A stretch of 64,000 nucleotides of DNA from Chromobacterium piscinae (GTDB lineage: Bacteria > Pseudomonadota > Gammaproteobacteria > Burkholderiales > Chromobacteriaceae). The stretch's first letter is position 1. The number at the start of each line of letters is the position of its first letter. A program made the translations under genes and the position numbers. Location: NCBI RefSeq assembly GCF_021129175.1, contig NZ_JAJOHV010000068.1, positions 42,965 through 106,964 of the forward strand. Direction: 5' to 3'. This document shows, in pieces, positions 9,036-17,637 of this stretch. Below the pieces are notes generated by a model. The model saw nothing but the letters and a program-made list of their open reading frames with translations, had not been told where the DNA came from and did not search any database.

Positions 9036-10840
9036 CAGAAACTCCCCAGCCGGTAATGGTGGCGCAGCTGGGTCTTGAAGCGCTTCGCCACCGCCAGCGC
9101 GTCCTTGAGCAGATCGCGCTCCAGCGTGGACAGGGCCTCCGGCTCGATCAGATTGTCTGGGCTCTCGCCGGCGTCCAGCCGCCGCAGGCCGCGTTCAAGC
9201 CGCAGCTGGGACAGGAAGGCCAGCGCCTCCAGGATGTCGTCGGCGAGCCCGGCCTCCAGCTTGCCCGCCGCCGCCAGCAAGCTGGCGCGCGCCGCGCTGG
9301 AGGCGGCGTCGATGCCGTTTTCCAGCGCCAGCGCGCGCAGGCCGTGGACCAGGGGAAAGATGCCGCCTTTTTTCAGGTCCAGCAGCTCACGGCCGCCGCT
9401 TTCCCGCGTGCGCAGCCGCGAGAAAGGCCCGAGCGGGGTGTCGAATTGATCGATGGCGCGGGCGAAGCGGGAAAAGAAGCCGGCGTCGTCCTGCAGCCGC
9501 GCGCGCATGTAGCCGCGGCAATCCGCAAGCAAGGCCTCGTCGCCGCATACGGATTCGGCGTCGCAGAAAATGGCCAGTTGCAGCATGCTTTCGCCGTCGG
9601 GGCGGGTCAGCCAATGGTGGATGCGGTCGCGCATGTCGCTGAGGGACAGGCGCCAATGCGGATTGCTGACCATCACGCCGCCGGGACAGGGCGGGTAGCC
9701 GAAGCGGGCGAGCGCGGCGGAGAACGCCTCGCAGCAGGCTGGGGCCTCCGGGAAATCTTCTCCATTCGGCAGCAGCAGCGCGTTGTCCTGATCGGTCTTC
9801 AGTATCTGCTCGCCGCGGCCTTCCGACCCCATCACCAGCAGGCAGCTGTTTTCCGCCAGCCTCGCCGGCGCGATCATGCGCCAGGCGCGGGCGAACAGCC
9901 GGGCGTTCAGCGCCTGCACCAGCCGGCCCAACTGGGGAGGGCGCACGCCATGGCCTGACAGGATGCGGATCAGCCGGTCGATCTGTCCGGCGATGTTGGC
10001 CAGTTCGTCCAGATCGGCGGCGCGGTCCAGCCGCTGGGCGATCAGGTGGGAATGATTGGAGAAATAGGACAGTACGTCCACCTGGGCCAGAATGCCGACC
10101 GCCTGGCCGTTTTCGGTCACCACCAGCCGGCGCAGATTGCGCTGCGTCATCAGCAGCAGGGCGTTGAACAGGAAGTCGTCCCTGTCGATGCACAACAGCT
10201 GGTAACTGCTGTGGCGGCCCACCGGCTCGCCACTGTCCACGCCTTCCAAAATGACGTCGCGGCAGTCGGTGGTGGTGAAAATGCCCAGCCTTTCGCCGTC
10301 GCGGACCAGCACCGACTTGCTGCGCTGTTCCTTCATCGCGCGCGCGGCGTCGCGGATGCTGGCGGCGGCGTCGACGAAAACCGGCTGGCGGCAGCCGGCG
10401 TCGCGCACGGTGGCGGAGAGCAGGGTCTGGAGTTCGCGGCTGCCGGCGCGCTGGGCGAGCAGGCCCATTTTTTCCGCGACGCTGGCGTAGAAATAGGCGC
10501 CGAAGCGCGGGTTGCTGTCGGTCAGCTCCAGCACCGCGTCGCGGGGCAGGGCCAGCAGCAGGGTTTCCTCCTCGGCGACGAAGCTGTTGGCCGCGCGTCC
10601 GGCCACCAGCGAGCGGGCGTCGAAGACGTCGTGGATGCGGTAGCGGCCCAGCGTTTCATCGCCGGCAAGCTCGGCCGCCACGCCTTTGATCACCATGTAC
10701 AGCGCGTCCATCGGCTGATCCGGGCCGACGATCTGGGCGTCGTCGGGAAAGTAGACGATGTCGGCGCGGGCTTCCAGCGCGTCGCGTTCCGCGGGCGCGA
10801 GGGTATCGAATGGCGGGTGATTGAGATCGAAGCGGCTCAT
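9035..10840 (-). CDS. cNMP-binding/CBS/DUF294 nucleotidyltransferase-like signalling protein
   Basis: A 601-residue cytoplasmic protein: a cyclic-nucleotide-binding fold (about 10-125), two CBS motifs (about 145-270), a DUF294 nucleotidyltransferase-like domain and a DUF294 C-terminal substrate domain. The nucleotidyltransferase signature GSEGRGEQILKTDQDNALL keeps GSxGR and DxD, so catalysis is possible, as in the related GlnD. It is coupled to the exonuclease gene downstream. The combination suggests a sensor of adenine nucleotides or cyclic nucleotides; target unknown. Confidence 0.88.
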   Translation of the reverse strand: MSRFDLNHPPFDTLAPAERDALEARADIVYFPDDAQIVGPDQPMDALYMVIKGVAAELAGDETLGRYRIHDVFDARSLVAGRAANSFVAEEETLLLALPRDAVLELTDSNPRFGAYFYASVAEKMGLLAQRAGSRELQTLLSATVRDAGCRQPVFVDAAASIRDAARAMKEQRSKSVLVRDGERLGIFTTTDCRDVILEGVDSGEPVGRHSSYQLLCIDRDDFLFNALLLMTQRNLRRLVVTENGQAVGILAQVDVLSYFSNHSHLIAQRLDRAADLDELANIAGQIDRLIRILSGHGVRPPQLGRLVQALNARLFARAWRMIAPARLAENSCLLVMGSEGRGEQILKTDQDNALLLPNGEDFPEAPACCEAFSAALARFGYPPCPGGVMVSNPHWRLSLSDMRDRIHHWLTRPDGESMLQLAIFCDAESVCGDEALLADCRGYMRARLQDDAGFFSRFARAIDQFDTPLGPFSRLRTRESGGRELLDLKKGGIFPLVHGLRALALENGIDAASSAARASLLAAAGKLEAGLADDILEALAFLSQLRLERGLRRLDAGESPDNLIEPEALSTLERDLLKDALAVAKRFKTQLRHHYRLGSF

Positions 10841-10897
10841 GGCGTGTCCGTGCTGCGGGTGGTTCCCTTCAGCATAACGCCTATCGCCGCTCCGGTG

Positions 10898-11680
10898 TCA
10901 GCCGGCCGGTTTGTGGATCAGGCGCGGCGCCCCGTCGCGGAACAGGATCAGCTCGCCGGGCGACAGCGGGGTCCAGCGCTCGTTGTCGGTCAGCGGCTGG
11001 GTGGCGATCATCGCCACCTGGTCGCGCGGGGTGGTGACGGTGGCGAAGTCCACGCTGACGTCGTCGTCCACCAGGTGGGCGGTGTTGAACGGCGCGCGGC
11101 GGATGATGTAATGCAGATGGGTGGAGCAGTGGACGAACAGCGACTGGCCGTTGCTCAGCATGAAGTTGAACACGCCGCTGGCGCTGATTTCCGCGGCCAG
11201 CCTCGCCACTTCCTCGAACAGCGCGCTTTCCTCCGGAGGCTCCGCCCATTTGACGCGCAGCTTTTCCATCAGATGGCAGAACGCGCGCTCGGAATCGGTG
11301 GTGCCCACCGGACGGTAGTGCTCGCCGGGGCTGGGGTTGAAGCTTTCCAGGTTGCCGTTATGGGCGAAGATCCAGTACTGGCCCCACATCTCGCGCATGA
11401 AGGGATGGGTGTTGGCCAGGTTGATCTCGCCCTGAGTGGCTTTGCGGATGTGGGCGATGACGTTTTCGGACTTGATCGGGTAGCGGCGCACCAGATCGGC
11501 CACCGGCGACTCCACCGACGGTTTGTCGTCGAGGAAGACGCGGCAGCCCTTGTTTTCGAAGAAGGCGATGCCCCAGCCGTCGGCATGGTGGTCGGTGAGG
11601 CCTCCGCGGCGGTGGAAGCCTTCGAAGGAAAACAGGATATCGGTCGGGGTATTGCAATTCATGCCCAGCAGCTGGCACAT
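10898..11680 (-). CDS. Class II glutamine amidotransferase (YafJ-like)
   Basis: A 260-residue Ntn-type glutaminase domain. The start MCQLLGMNC places the nucleophile Cys at position 2 after Met removal, and the downstream pattern (FHRRGGLTDHHADGWGIAF, FAHNGNLESF) matches the YafJ-like group. Physiological acceptor unknown. The start is fixed by the need for Cys2, although the ribosome site is weak. The 234 bases to the LysR gene hold no convincing gene. Confidence 0.88.
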   Translation of the reverse strand: MCQLLGMNCNTPTDILFSFEGFHRRGGLTDHHADGWGIAFFENKGCRVFLDDKPSVESPVADLVRRYPIKSENVIAHIRKATQGEINLANTHPFMREMWGQYWIFAHNGNLESFNPSPGEHYRPVGTTDSERAFCHLMEKLRVKWAEPPEESALFEEVARLAAEISASGVFNFMLSNGQSLFVHCSTHLHYIIRRAPFNTAHLVDDDVSVDFATVTTPRDQVAMIATQPLTDNERWTPLSPGELILFRDGAPRLIHKPAG

Positions 11681-11914
11681 CGGCTTGATTCCACTTCTTG
11701 AAACGGTTTGCGCGGCTCCGGCCTGGCTGCCGGGATGGTCTTGTAGTTGAGCTTAGGCGATCTTGCGGCTGCAGGCAATCGCCCTGCGACAGCCGATAGC
11801 AAAAGTTATGCAGGCATGACTGATCGATATAAGCGTGGAGGTCGAGGGGCGCTGCGGAGTTCTGCGTCAGGAACACAGGGCATGGGTTTGCAATGCCTGG
11901 TAGCGGATCGCCGT

Positions 11915-12844
11915 TCAAGCGGTGCGCCCGGCCAGCGCCGAGGGGATGTCCCATGGCGGCAGCGGCCCACCCAAGCGGTCCACCAGAAAGTCCAGCAGGC
12001 TGCGCAGCGCCAGTGGCAGCAGCCGTCGCGACGGGTAGAGCGCGTGTATGCCGAGGACGATCGGCTGCCATTCAGGCAGCAGCGCCACCAGCTCGCCGCG
12101 GCTGACGTGGTGAGCGGCCAGGTAGCTGGGCTGCATCGCGATGCCGGCGCCGGCCACCGCCGCGCTCAATAGCGCGCTGGCTTCGTTGCCGCTGATATTG
12201 CCGGCCACCCGCACCTTGCGTTCTTCGCCGCCGCGGTTCAGTTTCCACTCGCTGCGGCCGAAGTTGCTGTAGCTGAGGCAGCGGTGCCGCTCTAGGTCTT
12301 CCGGACTCAGCGGCGCGCCGTGCCGGGCCAGGTAGGATGGCGCGGCCACCAGCAAGGAACGGCAGTCGCACAGTCGCCTTCCCACCAGGCCCGGATCCGG
12401 TTCGTTGGTAATGCGGATGGCGAGGTCTATTCTTTCTTCAATTAGGTTGACGGCGCGATCGCCCAGCTGCAGATCTACCCGCAGCTGGGGATGGCGCTCG
12501 CCGAACTCCGCCACCGCGCCGCCCAGCACCGCCAGTCCGAACGAGGTGCTGGCCGCCACGCGGAGCAGTCCGCGCACCTGGCCGTCGCGCTGGCCGGCAT
12601 CCGCGCGCACTTCGTCGGCGAGCTCCAACATCTGCCGGCAGCGGGCGAGGCAGGCTAGGCCGGCGTCGGTGAGGGTGACTTTGCGGGTGGAGCGCTGCAG
12701 CAGGCGGACGCCCAGCCATTGCTCCAGCTCCTCGACATAGCGGGTGACCATCGGACGGGACATGTCCAGCTTGTCGCCGGCGGCGGTGAAGCTGCCCAGC
12801 TGGGCGACTTCGGCGAACACTTGCATGGCGGTGAGGCGGTCCAT
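11915..12844 (-). CDS. LysR-type transcriptional regulator
   Basis: A 309-residue LysR regulator: N-terminal winged HTH (MDRLTAMQVFAEVAQLGSF, then LDMSRPMVTRYVEELE) and a C-terminal effector-binding domain. It is transcribed divergently from the metallo-beta-lactamase-fold gene 139 bases away, the classical arrangement for a LysR protein and its target. The intergenic sequence around 12865-12915 is AT-richer and is the likely operator. Effector unknown. Confidence 0.92.
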   Translation of the reverse strand: MDRLTAMQVFAEVAQLGSFTAAGDKLDMSRPMVTRYVEELEQWLGVRLLQRSTRKVTLTDAGLACLARCRQMLELADEVRADAGQRDGQVRGLLRVAASTSFGLAVLGGAVAEFGERHPQLRVDLQLGDRAVNLIEERIDLAIRITNEPDPGLVGRRLCDCRSLLVAAPSYLARHGAPLSPEDLERHRCLSYSNFGRSEWKLNRGGEERKVRVAGNISGNEASALLSAAVAGAGIAMQPSYLAAHHVSRGELVALLPEWQPIVLGIHALYPSRRLLPLALRSLLDFLVDRLGGPLPPWDIPSALAGRTA

Positions 12845-12983
12845 TTATTTGCACGATTTAAGAAACAATAATGTGCAGTTTAGCCGATTTATTGGATCGT
12901 TTCTTGCGCTTATAGTGTGCAACATCACTGAAACGCAGTTCAACCCGCCGGCGGGCGCCGGCATTAGACCAAGGAGTCACCTT

Positions 12984-13844
12984 ATGATCCGCCAAACCCT
13001 GATCGCCGCCGCTCTGACCGCCGCCGGTTTCGCCCATGCAGGCGACCTGAAACTGTCGGTGTACAACGCCGACGGCAACAGCTTCAATGTTTCTTCCGTG
13101 CTGGTCACCGGCGACAAGGACGCCGTGCTGATCGATACCGGCTTCACCCGCGCCGACGCCTACCGCATCGCCGCCAAGGTGCTGGACAGCGGCAAGAACC
13201 TGAAGACCATCTACGTGAGCCAGGCCGATCCGGACTACTACTTCGGCGCTTCGGTGCTGAAGCAGATCTTCCCCAAGGCCGAGCTGGTGGCCGCGCCGGA
13301 AGTGCTGGCCCACATCAAGGGCAATGTGAAGGGCAAAGTAGCGTTCTGGGGCCCGAAGATGGGCGCCAACGCGCCGCAGGCCAAGCCGCTGCTGCCGACC
13401 GCGCTGAAGACTGACAAGATCATGCTGGAAGGCAAGGCGCTGGAGCTGCGCGACACCAAGGGCGTGATGGCGCACCGCGGCTATATGTGGATTCCGTCCA
13501 TCCGCGCCATCGTCGGCAATGTCGGCATCTACTCCGGCATGCATGTCTGGACCGCAGACACCCAAAACGACGCCGAGCGCAAGGGCTGGTACAAGCAGCT
13601 GGACGACATGGAAGCGCTGAAGCCGGAAGTGGTGGTGCCGGGCCACATGATCGCCGGCGACAAGATGGACGTGTCCGCCATCCGCTACACCCGCGACTAT
13701 CTGAAGACCTTTGAAGCCAAGAATGCCGAAACCCGCAATAGCGGCGAGCTGATCGAGGCGATGAAGCAGGCCTATCCGAAGGCGGCCGAAGTCTCCACTC
13801 TGGAGCTGGGCGCCAAGGTGCGCAAGGGCGAGATGAAGTGGTAA
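12984..13844 (+). CDS. Exported metallo-beta-lactamase-fold protein with altered metal motif
   Basis: A 286-residue protein with a signal peptide (MIRQTLIAAALTAAGFAHA) and a metallo-beta-lactamase fold (VLVTGDKDAVLIDTGF opening strand, VVVPGHM near residue 220). The usual THxHxDH metal motif is replaced by VSQADPDYYFGA, so the histidines are Gln, Asp and Tyr. It may bind metal differently or be non-catalytic. ATG 12984 has AAGGAG at ideal spacing; the longer upstream frame crosses the promoter. Divergent from a LysR gene and followed six bases later by a DsbA-like gene. Confidence 0.85.
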   Translation: MIRQTLIAAALTAAGFAHAGDLKLSVYNADGNSFNVSSVLVTGDKDAVLIDTGFTRADAYRIAAKVLDSGKNLKTIYVSQADPDYYFGASVLKQIFPKAELVAAPEVLAHIKGNVKGKVAFWGPKMGANAPQAKPLLPTALKTDKIMLEGKALELRDTKGVMAHRGYMWIPSIRAIVGNVGIYSGMHVWTADTQNDAERKGWYKQLDDMEALKPEVVVPGHMIAGDKMDVSAIRYTRDYLKTFEAKNAETRNSGELIEAMKQAYPKAAEVSTLELGAKVRKGEMKW

Positions 13845-13849
13845 CGGGC

Positions 13850-14533
13850 ATGAAACTGCATTACTTCTACGACCCGCTGTGCGGTTGGTGCTACGGCGCC
13901 TCCCCGCTGCTGCAAGCGGTGGCCGCCTTGCCCGGCGTGAGCGTGGAAATGCACGCCGGCGGCATGATAGACGAAGAGGAGGGCCGCACGATCACGCCGG
14001 ACTGGCGCGCTTACGTGATGCCGCACGACAAGCGCATCGCCCAGATGAGCGGGCAGCCTTTCGGCGACGCTTACTACGATGGCCTGCTGAATGACATCGG
14101 CGCGCCGCTGGCCTCCAACCCGCCGATCGCCGCGGTGCTGGCGGCGGACGCCTTGGGCATCGCGCCGCTGGCGATGCTGGCCCGCATCCAGCGCGCCCAC
14201 TATCAGGAAGGCCGGCGCATCGCTGAATTCGCGGTGTTGAGCGAATTGGCGGTCGAGCTGGGCGCGGACGCCGGCGTTTTCCTGGCGGCCTGGCAGCAGG
14301 CTCGCGTGGAGGCGGAAAAGCATATCGACGACACCCGCCGCCAGATGGGCCGGCTGGGATTGCGAGGCTTTCCGTCGGTGGTGCTGGAGCAGGACGGCAA
14401 GCTGGAGCGGCTGGAGTTGTCCGGCTGGCTGGGCAAGCCGGCCGAACTGGCCGCCGCGCTGGCGGAGCGCCTGCCCAAGCCGGATGCCGCAGGCGACGAC
14501 GCTTTGTTCTGCACGCCGGATAGTTGCCGCTGA
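13850..14533 (+). CDS. DsbA-family thioredoxin-fold protein
   Basis: A 227-residue DsbA/2-hydroxychromene isomerase-type thioredoxin-fold protein. The active-site CxxC is present in YDPLCGWCYGASP at the N-terminus, and LGLRGFPSVVLEQDG holds the cis-Pro loop. No signal peptide is visible, so it is likely cytoplasmic. ATG 13850 lies five bases after the previous stop, and the pair is probably one operon. It ends with CTPDSCR. Substrate unknown; FrnE-like proteins share this layout. Confidence 0.85.
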   Translation: MKLHYFYDPLCGWCYGASPLLQAVAALPGVSVEMHAGGMIDEEEGRTITPDWRAYVMPHDKRIAQMSGQPFGDAYYDGLLNDIGAPLASNPPIAAVLAADALGIAPLAMLARIQRAHYQEGRRIAEFAVLSELAVELGADAGVFLAAWQQARVEAEKHIDDTRRQMGRLGLRGFPSVVLEQDGKLERLELSGWLGKPAELAAALAERLPKPDAAGDDALFCTPDSCR

Positions 14534-14550
14534 GTTGTTTTCATCCCATC

Positions 14551-14584
14551 AAACCGCCGTTCCATTCGGAGCGGCGGTTTTTTT
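14551..14584. terminator. Bidirectional intrinsic terminator
   Basis: AAACCGCCG and CGGCGGTTT form a strong stem around a short inner hairpin, followed by seven T on the plus strand and preceded by three A for the minus strand. It separates two convergent genes. Confidence 0.85.
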
Positions 14585-14594
14585 GCGCATGCGC

Positions 14595-16097
14595 TTATTC
14601 AAGATGGGAGGCCAGATCGGCGGCGATCGCCATCAGCGTCTTGCGCGCCAAGGCTCGCTTGCTTTCCCCGGGCGCGGCGCTGACCGGGAGGTCCGGGGCG
14701 ATGCCGGCGACTTCGTCGCTGCCGTCGGCGCGCAGCCTGACGCAATCGGGAATGCGAAAACGCAGGCCGGAATGGGGCAGGGTCAAGGGCTGGGCCTTGC
14801 CCATGAAGCCGCAGCCGTCGCCGCCGGTGCGTTGCCCCACTGTTTTGGCCAATCGATTGTCCCGGCTGACGGCGGCGAACATCTCGGCGGCGGAATAGGT
14901 CTGGCCATCGGTCAGCAGGTAGACCGGTCCCTGCCAGGCCCCTTGGCTGCCGAAGGCTAGCGCAGGCCAGAACAGCGCTTCGGACACGATTTTCGAATAT
15001 CGGCCCGGTTCCAGGCGGTCGAGCGCGCCGGATGCGTAGCCGATCTGGACCAGCCGGCTGCGCGCGGCGCCGGGGTCGAAGGCGCGCCGCTCGCGCCAAA
15101 CCCAGCTCATGTCGACCGGCGGCGTTTGCCGCAGTTTCGACGCTTGAGCGCGGAAAGCGTCGAGAAACGGTTGCAAGGCGGCTTTATCCGCCGCCGTGGC
15201 TTCGGGCGGCAGGCCGGCGCTCAAACTTTCTATCCATTCCCGCAAATAGGCTTCTCCCTGCGGCGAGCGCGCCAGCCATAAGGGCGCGGAGCGGACCGGG
15301 CCATTGCCGAGCAGGCGGGACATCGCGTCGCCGCTGTCGTTGCCGCCGGAATTGCCGCCGATATCGACGATCAGCGCGCGGGCGCCGGCCGCGCGCAGCT
15401 CACGCAAGCGCAGGGCGGTTTCGCGATACCAGGCGCGCATGGTGTCGGTGAACAGCTTATCGGTGTCGACACGGCCATCCCGCGCCAGCATCGCGTTCCA
15501 GGCCTGCTGGCACAGCTGGGGATAGTTGTTGGGATTGAAGGATGGAATGCGCAGCAGGGCGAGTGTGCCGCCAGATCCCAGATCGGCGGCGCCGCTTCTC
15601 ATCGGGCGCGCCAGCCCGTCGGCGGTCAAGGTCACGCCGGGCAGGGATTCGAAGGGCAGGGAGAAGGAGACGGCGCCGCGACTGGCATAGCCCAGCGAGG
15701 CGCAGCCATCAAGAGCGTTGTCATGCGACAGATCGCGTGCCGGCGGTTCCGCGCCGGATGCCGGAGTTTCGATCGCAGTGTTGAGCAGGGAGAAATGGCC
15801 GTCGCGAAAGCCGCTTTGGAAATCCAGGATCGCCTGTTTGGCTTCCGCATCGTTGCGGGCCCGTGTTAGGGCAGCCTGGGCCTGCCGGTCCAGGCGGGGG
15901 AGGTCCGCGCCGCTGCCGGGGGAGGCCATCCAGGCGAGGTGCGAATAGCGTTTTTCCAGTTCCAGCTTCAACAAGCGGTAGTCTTCCAGCCACCCTTGGC
16001 GGTTGAAGCCGGTTTCGGCGCTTGCCGTGGATGGTGTGAAGGAGAGGGCCCCCAGCAGCAGGATGAGGGCAAGTCGGATGGCGAAAATTGGCGGCAT
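14595..16097 (-). CDS. Exported S41-type (C-terminal processing-like) peptidase
   Basis: A 500-residue protein with a signal peptide (ending near SFTPSTASAE) and a C-terminal S41 peptidase core. GARALIVDIGGNSGG and VYLLTDGQTYSAAEMFA match the S41 pattern, with the Ser of YSAAE as the expected nucleophile, and QRTGGDGCGFMG follows. A conventional PDZ domain is not obvious. Probably a periplasmic or secreted peptidase. It is convergent with the DsbA-like gene. Confidence 0.8.
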   Translation of the reverse strand: MPPIFAIRLALILLLGALSFTPSTASAETGFNRQGWLEDYRLLKLELEKRYSHLAWMASPGSGADLPRLDRQAQAALTRARNDAEAKQAILDFQSGFRDGHFSLLNTAIETPASGAEPPARDLSHDNALDGCASLGYASRGAVSFSLPFESLPGVTLTADGLARPMRSGAADLGSGGTLALLRIPSFNPNNYPQLCQQAWNAMLARDGRVDTDKLFTDTMRAWYRETALRLRELRAAGARALIVDIGGNSGGNDSGDAMSRLLGNGPVRSAPLWLARSPQGEAYLREWIESLSAGLPPEATAADKAALQPFLDAFRAQASKLRQTPPVDMSWVWRERRAFDPGAARSRLVQIGYASGALDRLEPGRYSKIVSEALFWPALAFGSQGAWQGPVYLLTDGQTYSAAEMFAAVSRDNRLAKTVGQRTGGDGCGFMGKAQPLTLPHSGLRFRIPDCVRLRADGSDEVAGIAPDLPVSAAPGESKRALARKTLMAIAADLASHLE

Positions 16098-16249
16098 GGG
16101 CGGAGCGCGCGAAGCAAACGGCTATCCTATACGCTGGATTTTGAAATGCCAATGTCGTTTTTGTGCGATCTATAGCCTGTGCTAATGAAATTTATGATCG
16201 GCATTGATATTTATTTTGGATTTATTTCTTGAAAGAAATTGTCTACGAC

Positions 16250-16278
16250 ATACCATTAAATACCAATCTGATACCAAT
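16250..16278. promoter_or_regulatory. Three helically phased ATACCA repeats before the chitinase gene
   Basis: ATACCATT (16250), ATACCAAT (16260) and ATACCAAT (16271) repeat every 10-11 bases directly upstream of the chitinase ribosome site. The unit equals the reverse complement of ATTGGTAT, close to half-sites reported for GntR-family NagR/DasR amino-sugar regulators. Here the copies are direct rather than inverted. Regulatory role is inferred. Confidence 0.5.
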
Positions 16279-16301
16279 TAATCGCACAGAGGAGACGGCA
16301 G

Positions 16302-17615
16302 ATGCGTAGATTGACAGGCAGGGCGATTGCAATGGCTTTGTTGCTGGCCATCGGCCAGAGCGCGTGGGCGGCTTGCCCGGGCTGGACCGAGGGCGCCAGT
16401 TACAAGGCCGGCGACGTGGTCAGCTACAACAACGCCAACTACACCGCGCTGGTGGCGCATACGGCTTATGTCGGCGCCAACTGGAATCCGGCGGCCTCGC
16501 CGACGCTGTGGTCGGCCGGCGGCAGCTGCTCCGGCGGCGATCCCACCCCGCCGACGCCGCCGAATCCGCCTACGCCGCCCAGCCCGCCGCCGGGCAACAC
16601 CGTGCCGTTCGCCAAGCATGCCTTGGTGGGTTACTGGCACAACTTCGCCAATCCGAGCGGCAGCGCTTTCCCCTTGGCCCAGGTCAGCGCGGATTGGGAT
16701 GTGATCGTGGTCGCTTTCGCCGACGACGCCGGCAACGGCAATGTCAGCTTTACCTTGGACCCGGGGGCAGGCAGCGCCGCGCAGTTCGTTCAGGACATTC
16801 GCGCTCAGCAGGCCAAAGGCAAGAAGGTGGTGTTGTCGCTGGGCGGGCAGAACGGCTCGGTGACGCTGAACAACGCCACCCAGGTGCAGAACTTCGTCAA
16901 CAGCCTGTACGGCATCATCACGCAATACGGCTTTGACGGTATCGATCTGGATCTGGAAAGCGGCAGCGGCATCGTCGTCGGCGCGCCTGTGGTCAGCAAT
17001 CTGGTCAGCGCGGTGAAGCAACTGAAGGCCAAGGTCGGGCCGAACTTCTATCTGTCGATGGCGCCGGAGCATCCCTATGTGCAGGGCGGCTTCGTCGCCT
17101 ATGGCGGCAACTGGGGCGCTTACTTGCCCATTATCGATGGCCTGCGCGACGATCTTTCCGTGATCCACGTCCAGTACTACAACAATGGCGGCTTATACAC
17201 GCCATACTCCACCGGCGCGTTGGCCGAGGGGTCGACCGATATGCTGGTCGGCGGCAGCAAGATGCTGATCGAGGGCTTCCCGCTCGGCAACGGCGCGTCT
17301 GGCAGCTTCAAGGGCCTGCGGCCGGACCAGGTGGCCTTCGGCGTGCCGTCGGGGCGCAGTTCGGCCAATTCCGGTTTCGTCACGCCGGACACCGTGGCCA
17401 AGGCATTGAGCTGCCTGACCGCGCTGCAGGGCTGCGGCGGCGTGCTGCCGGCGCAGGCCTATCCGACCTTCCGCGGCGCGATGACCTGGTCGATCAACTG
17501 GGACCGCCATGACGGCTACAACTTCTCCAAGCCGGTGGCGGCCAGCTTGCGCCAGTTGCCTGCCGCGGCAGCGAGCAAGAAAAAAGCCGTCCGCGCGACG
17601 CGGACGGCTTGGTAG
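16302..17615 (+). CDS. Secreted GH18 chitinase with CBM5/12
   Basis: A 437-residue secreted chitinase: signal peptide (ending QSAWA), chitin-binding CBM5/12 module (about 24-68, CPGWTEGASYKAGDVVSYN), Pro/Thr linker (about 75-95) and a GH18 catalytic barrel. GFDGIDLDLESG carries the DxxDxDxE catalytic motif, the last acid being the proton donor. It hydrolyses chitin to chito-oligosaccharides. ATG 16302 follows GAGGAG. The last 12 residues (KKKAVRATRTAW) are read through the terminator of the convergent isomerase gene and may be an accidental tail. Confidence 0.95.
   Translation: MRRLTGRAIAMALLLAIGQSAWAACPGWTEGASYKAGDVVSYNNANYTALVAHTAYVGANWNPAASPTLWSAGGSCSGGDPTPPTPPNPPTPPSPPPGNTVPFAKHALVGYWHNFANPSGSAFPLAQVSADWDVIVVAFADDAGNGNVSFTLDPGAGSAAQFVQDIRAQQAKGKKVVLSLGGQNGSVTLNNATQVQNFVNSLYGIITQYGFDGIDLDLESGSGIVVGAPVVSNLVSAVKQLKAKVGPNFYLSMAPEHPYVQGGFVAYGGNWGAYLPIIDGLRDDLSVIHVQYYNNGGLYTPYSTGALAEGSTDMLVGGSKMLIEGFPLGNGASGSFKGLRPDQVAFGVPSGRSSANSGFVTPDTVAKALSCLTALQGCGGVLPAQAYPTFRGAMTWSINWDRHDGYNFSKPVAASLRQLPAAAASKKKAVRATRTAW
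17580..17610 (-). terminator. Intrinsic terminator of the minus-strand isomerase gene, inside chitinase codons
   Basis: A perfect 12-bp stem, AAGCCGTCCGCG with CGCGGACGGCTT around CGA or TCG, is followed on the minus strand by six T. It lies 28 bases past the isomerase stop yet within the last codons of the chitinase gene. Confidence 0.85.
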
Positions 17616-17637
17616 GGCGTGGCTGGATGGCCGTCGC

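Noticed and set aside
10046..11701. A 551-codon plus-strand frame opposite the DUF294 and amidotransferase genes.
   Set aside because: It crosses two well-supported genes and their gap, is rich in Gln/Ala/His/Val typical of antisense GC-rich DNA, and shows no domain.
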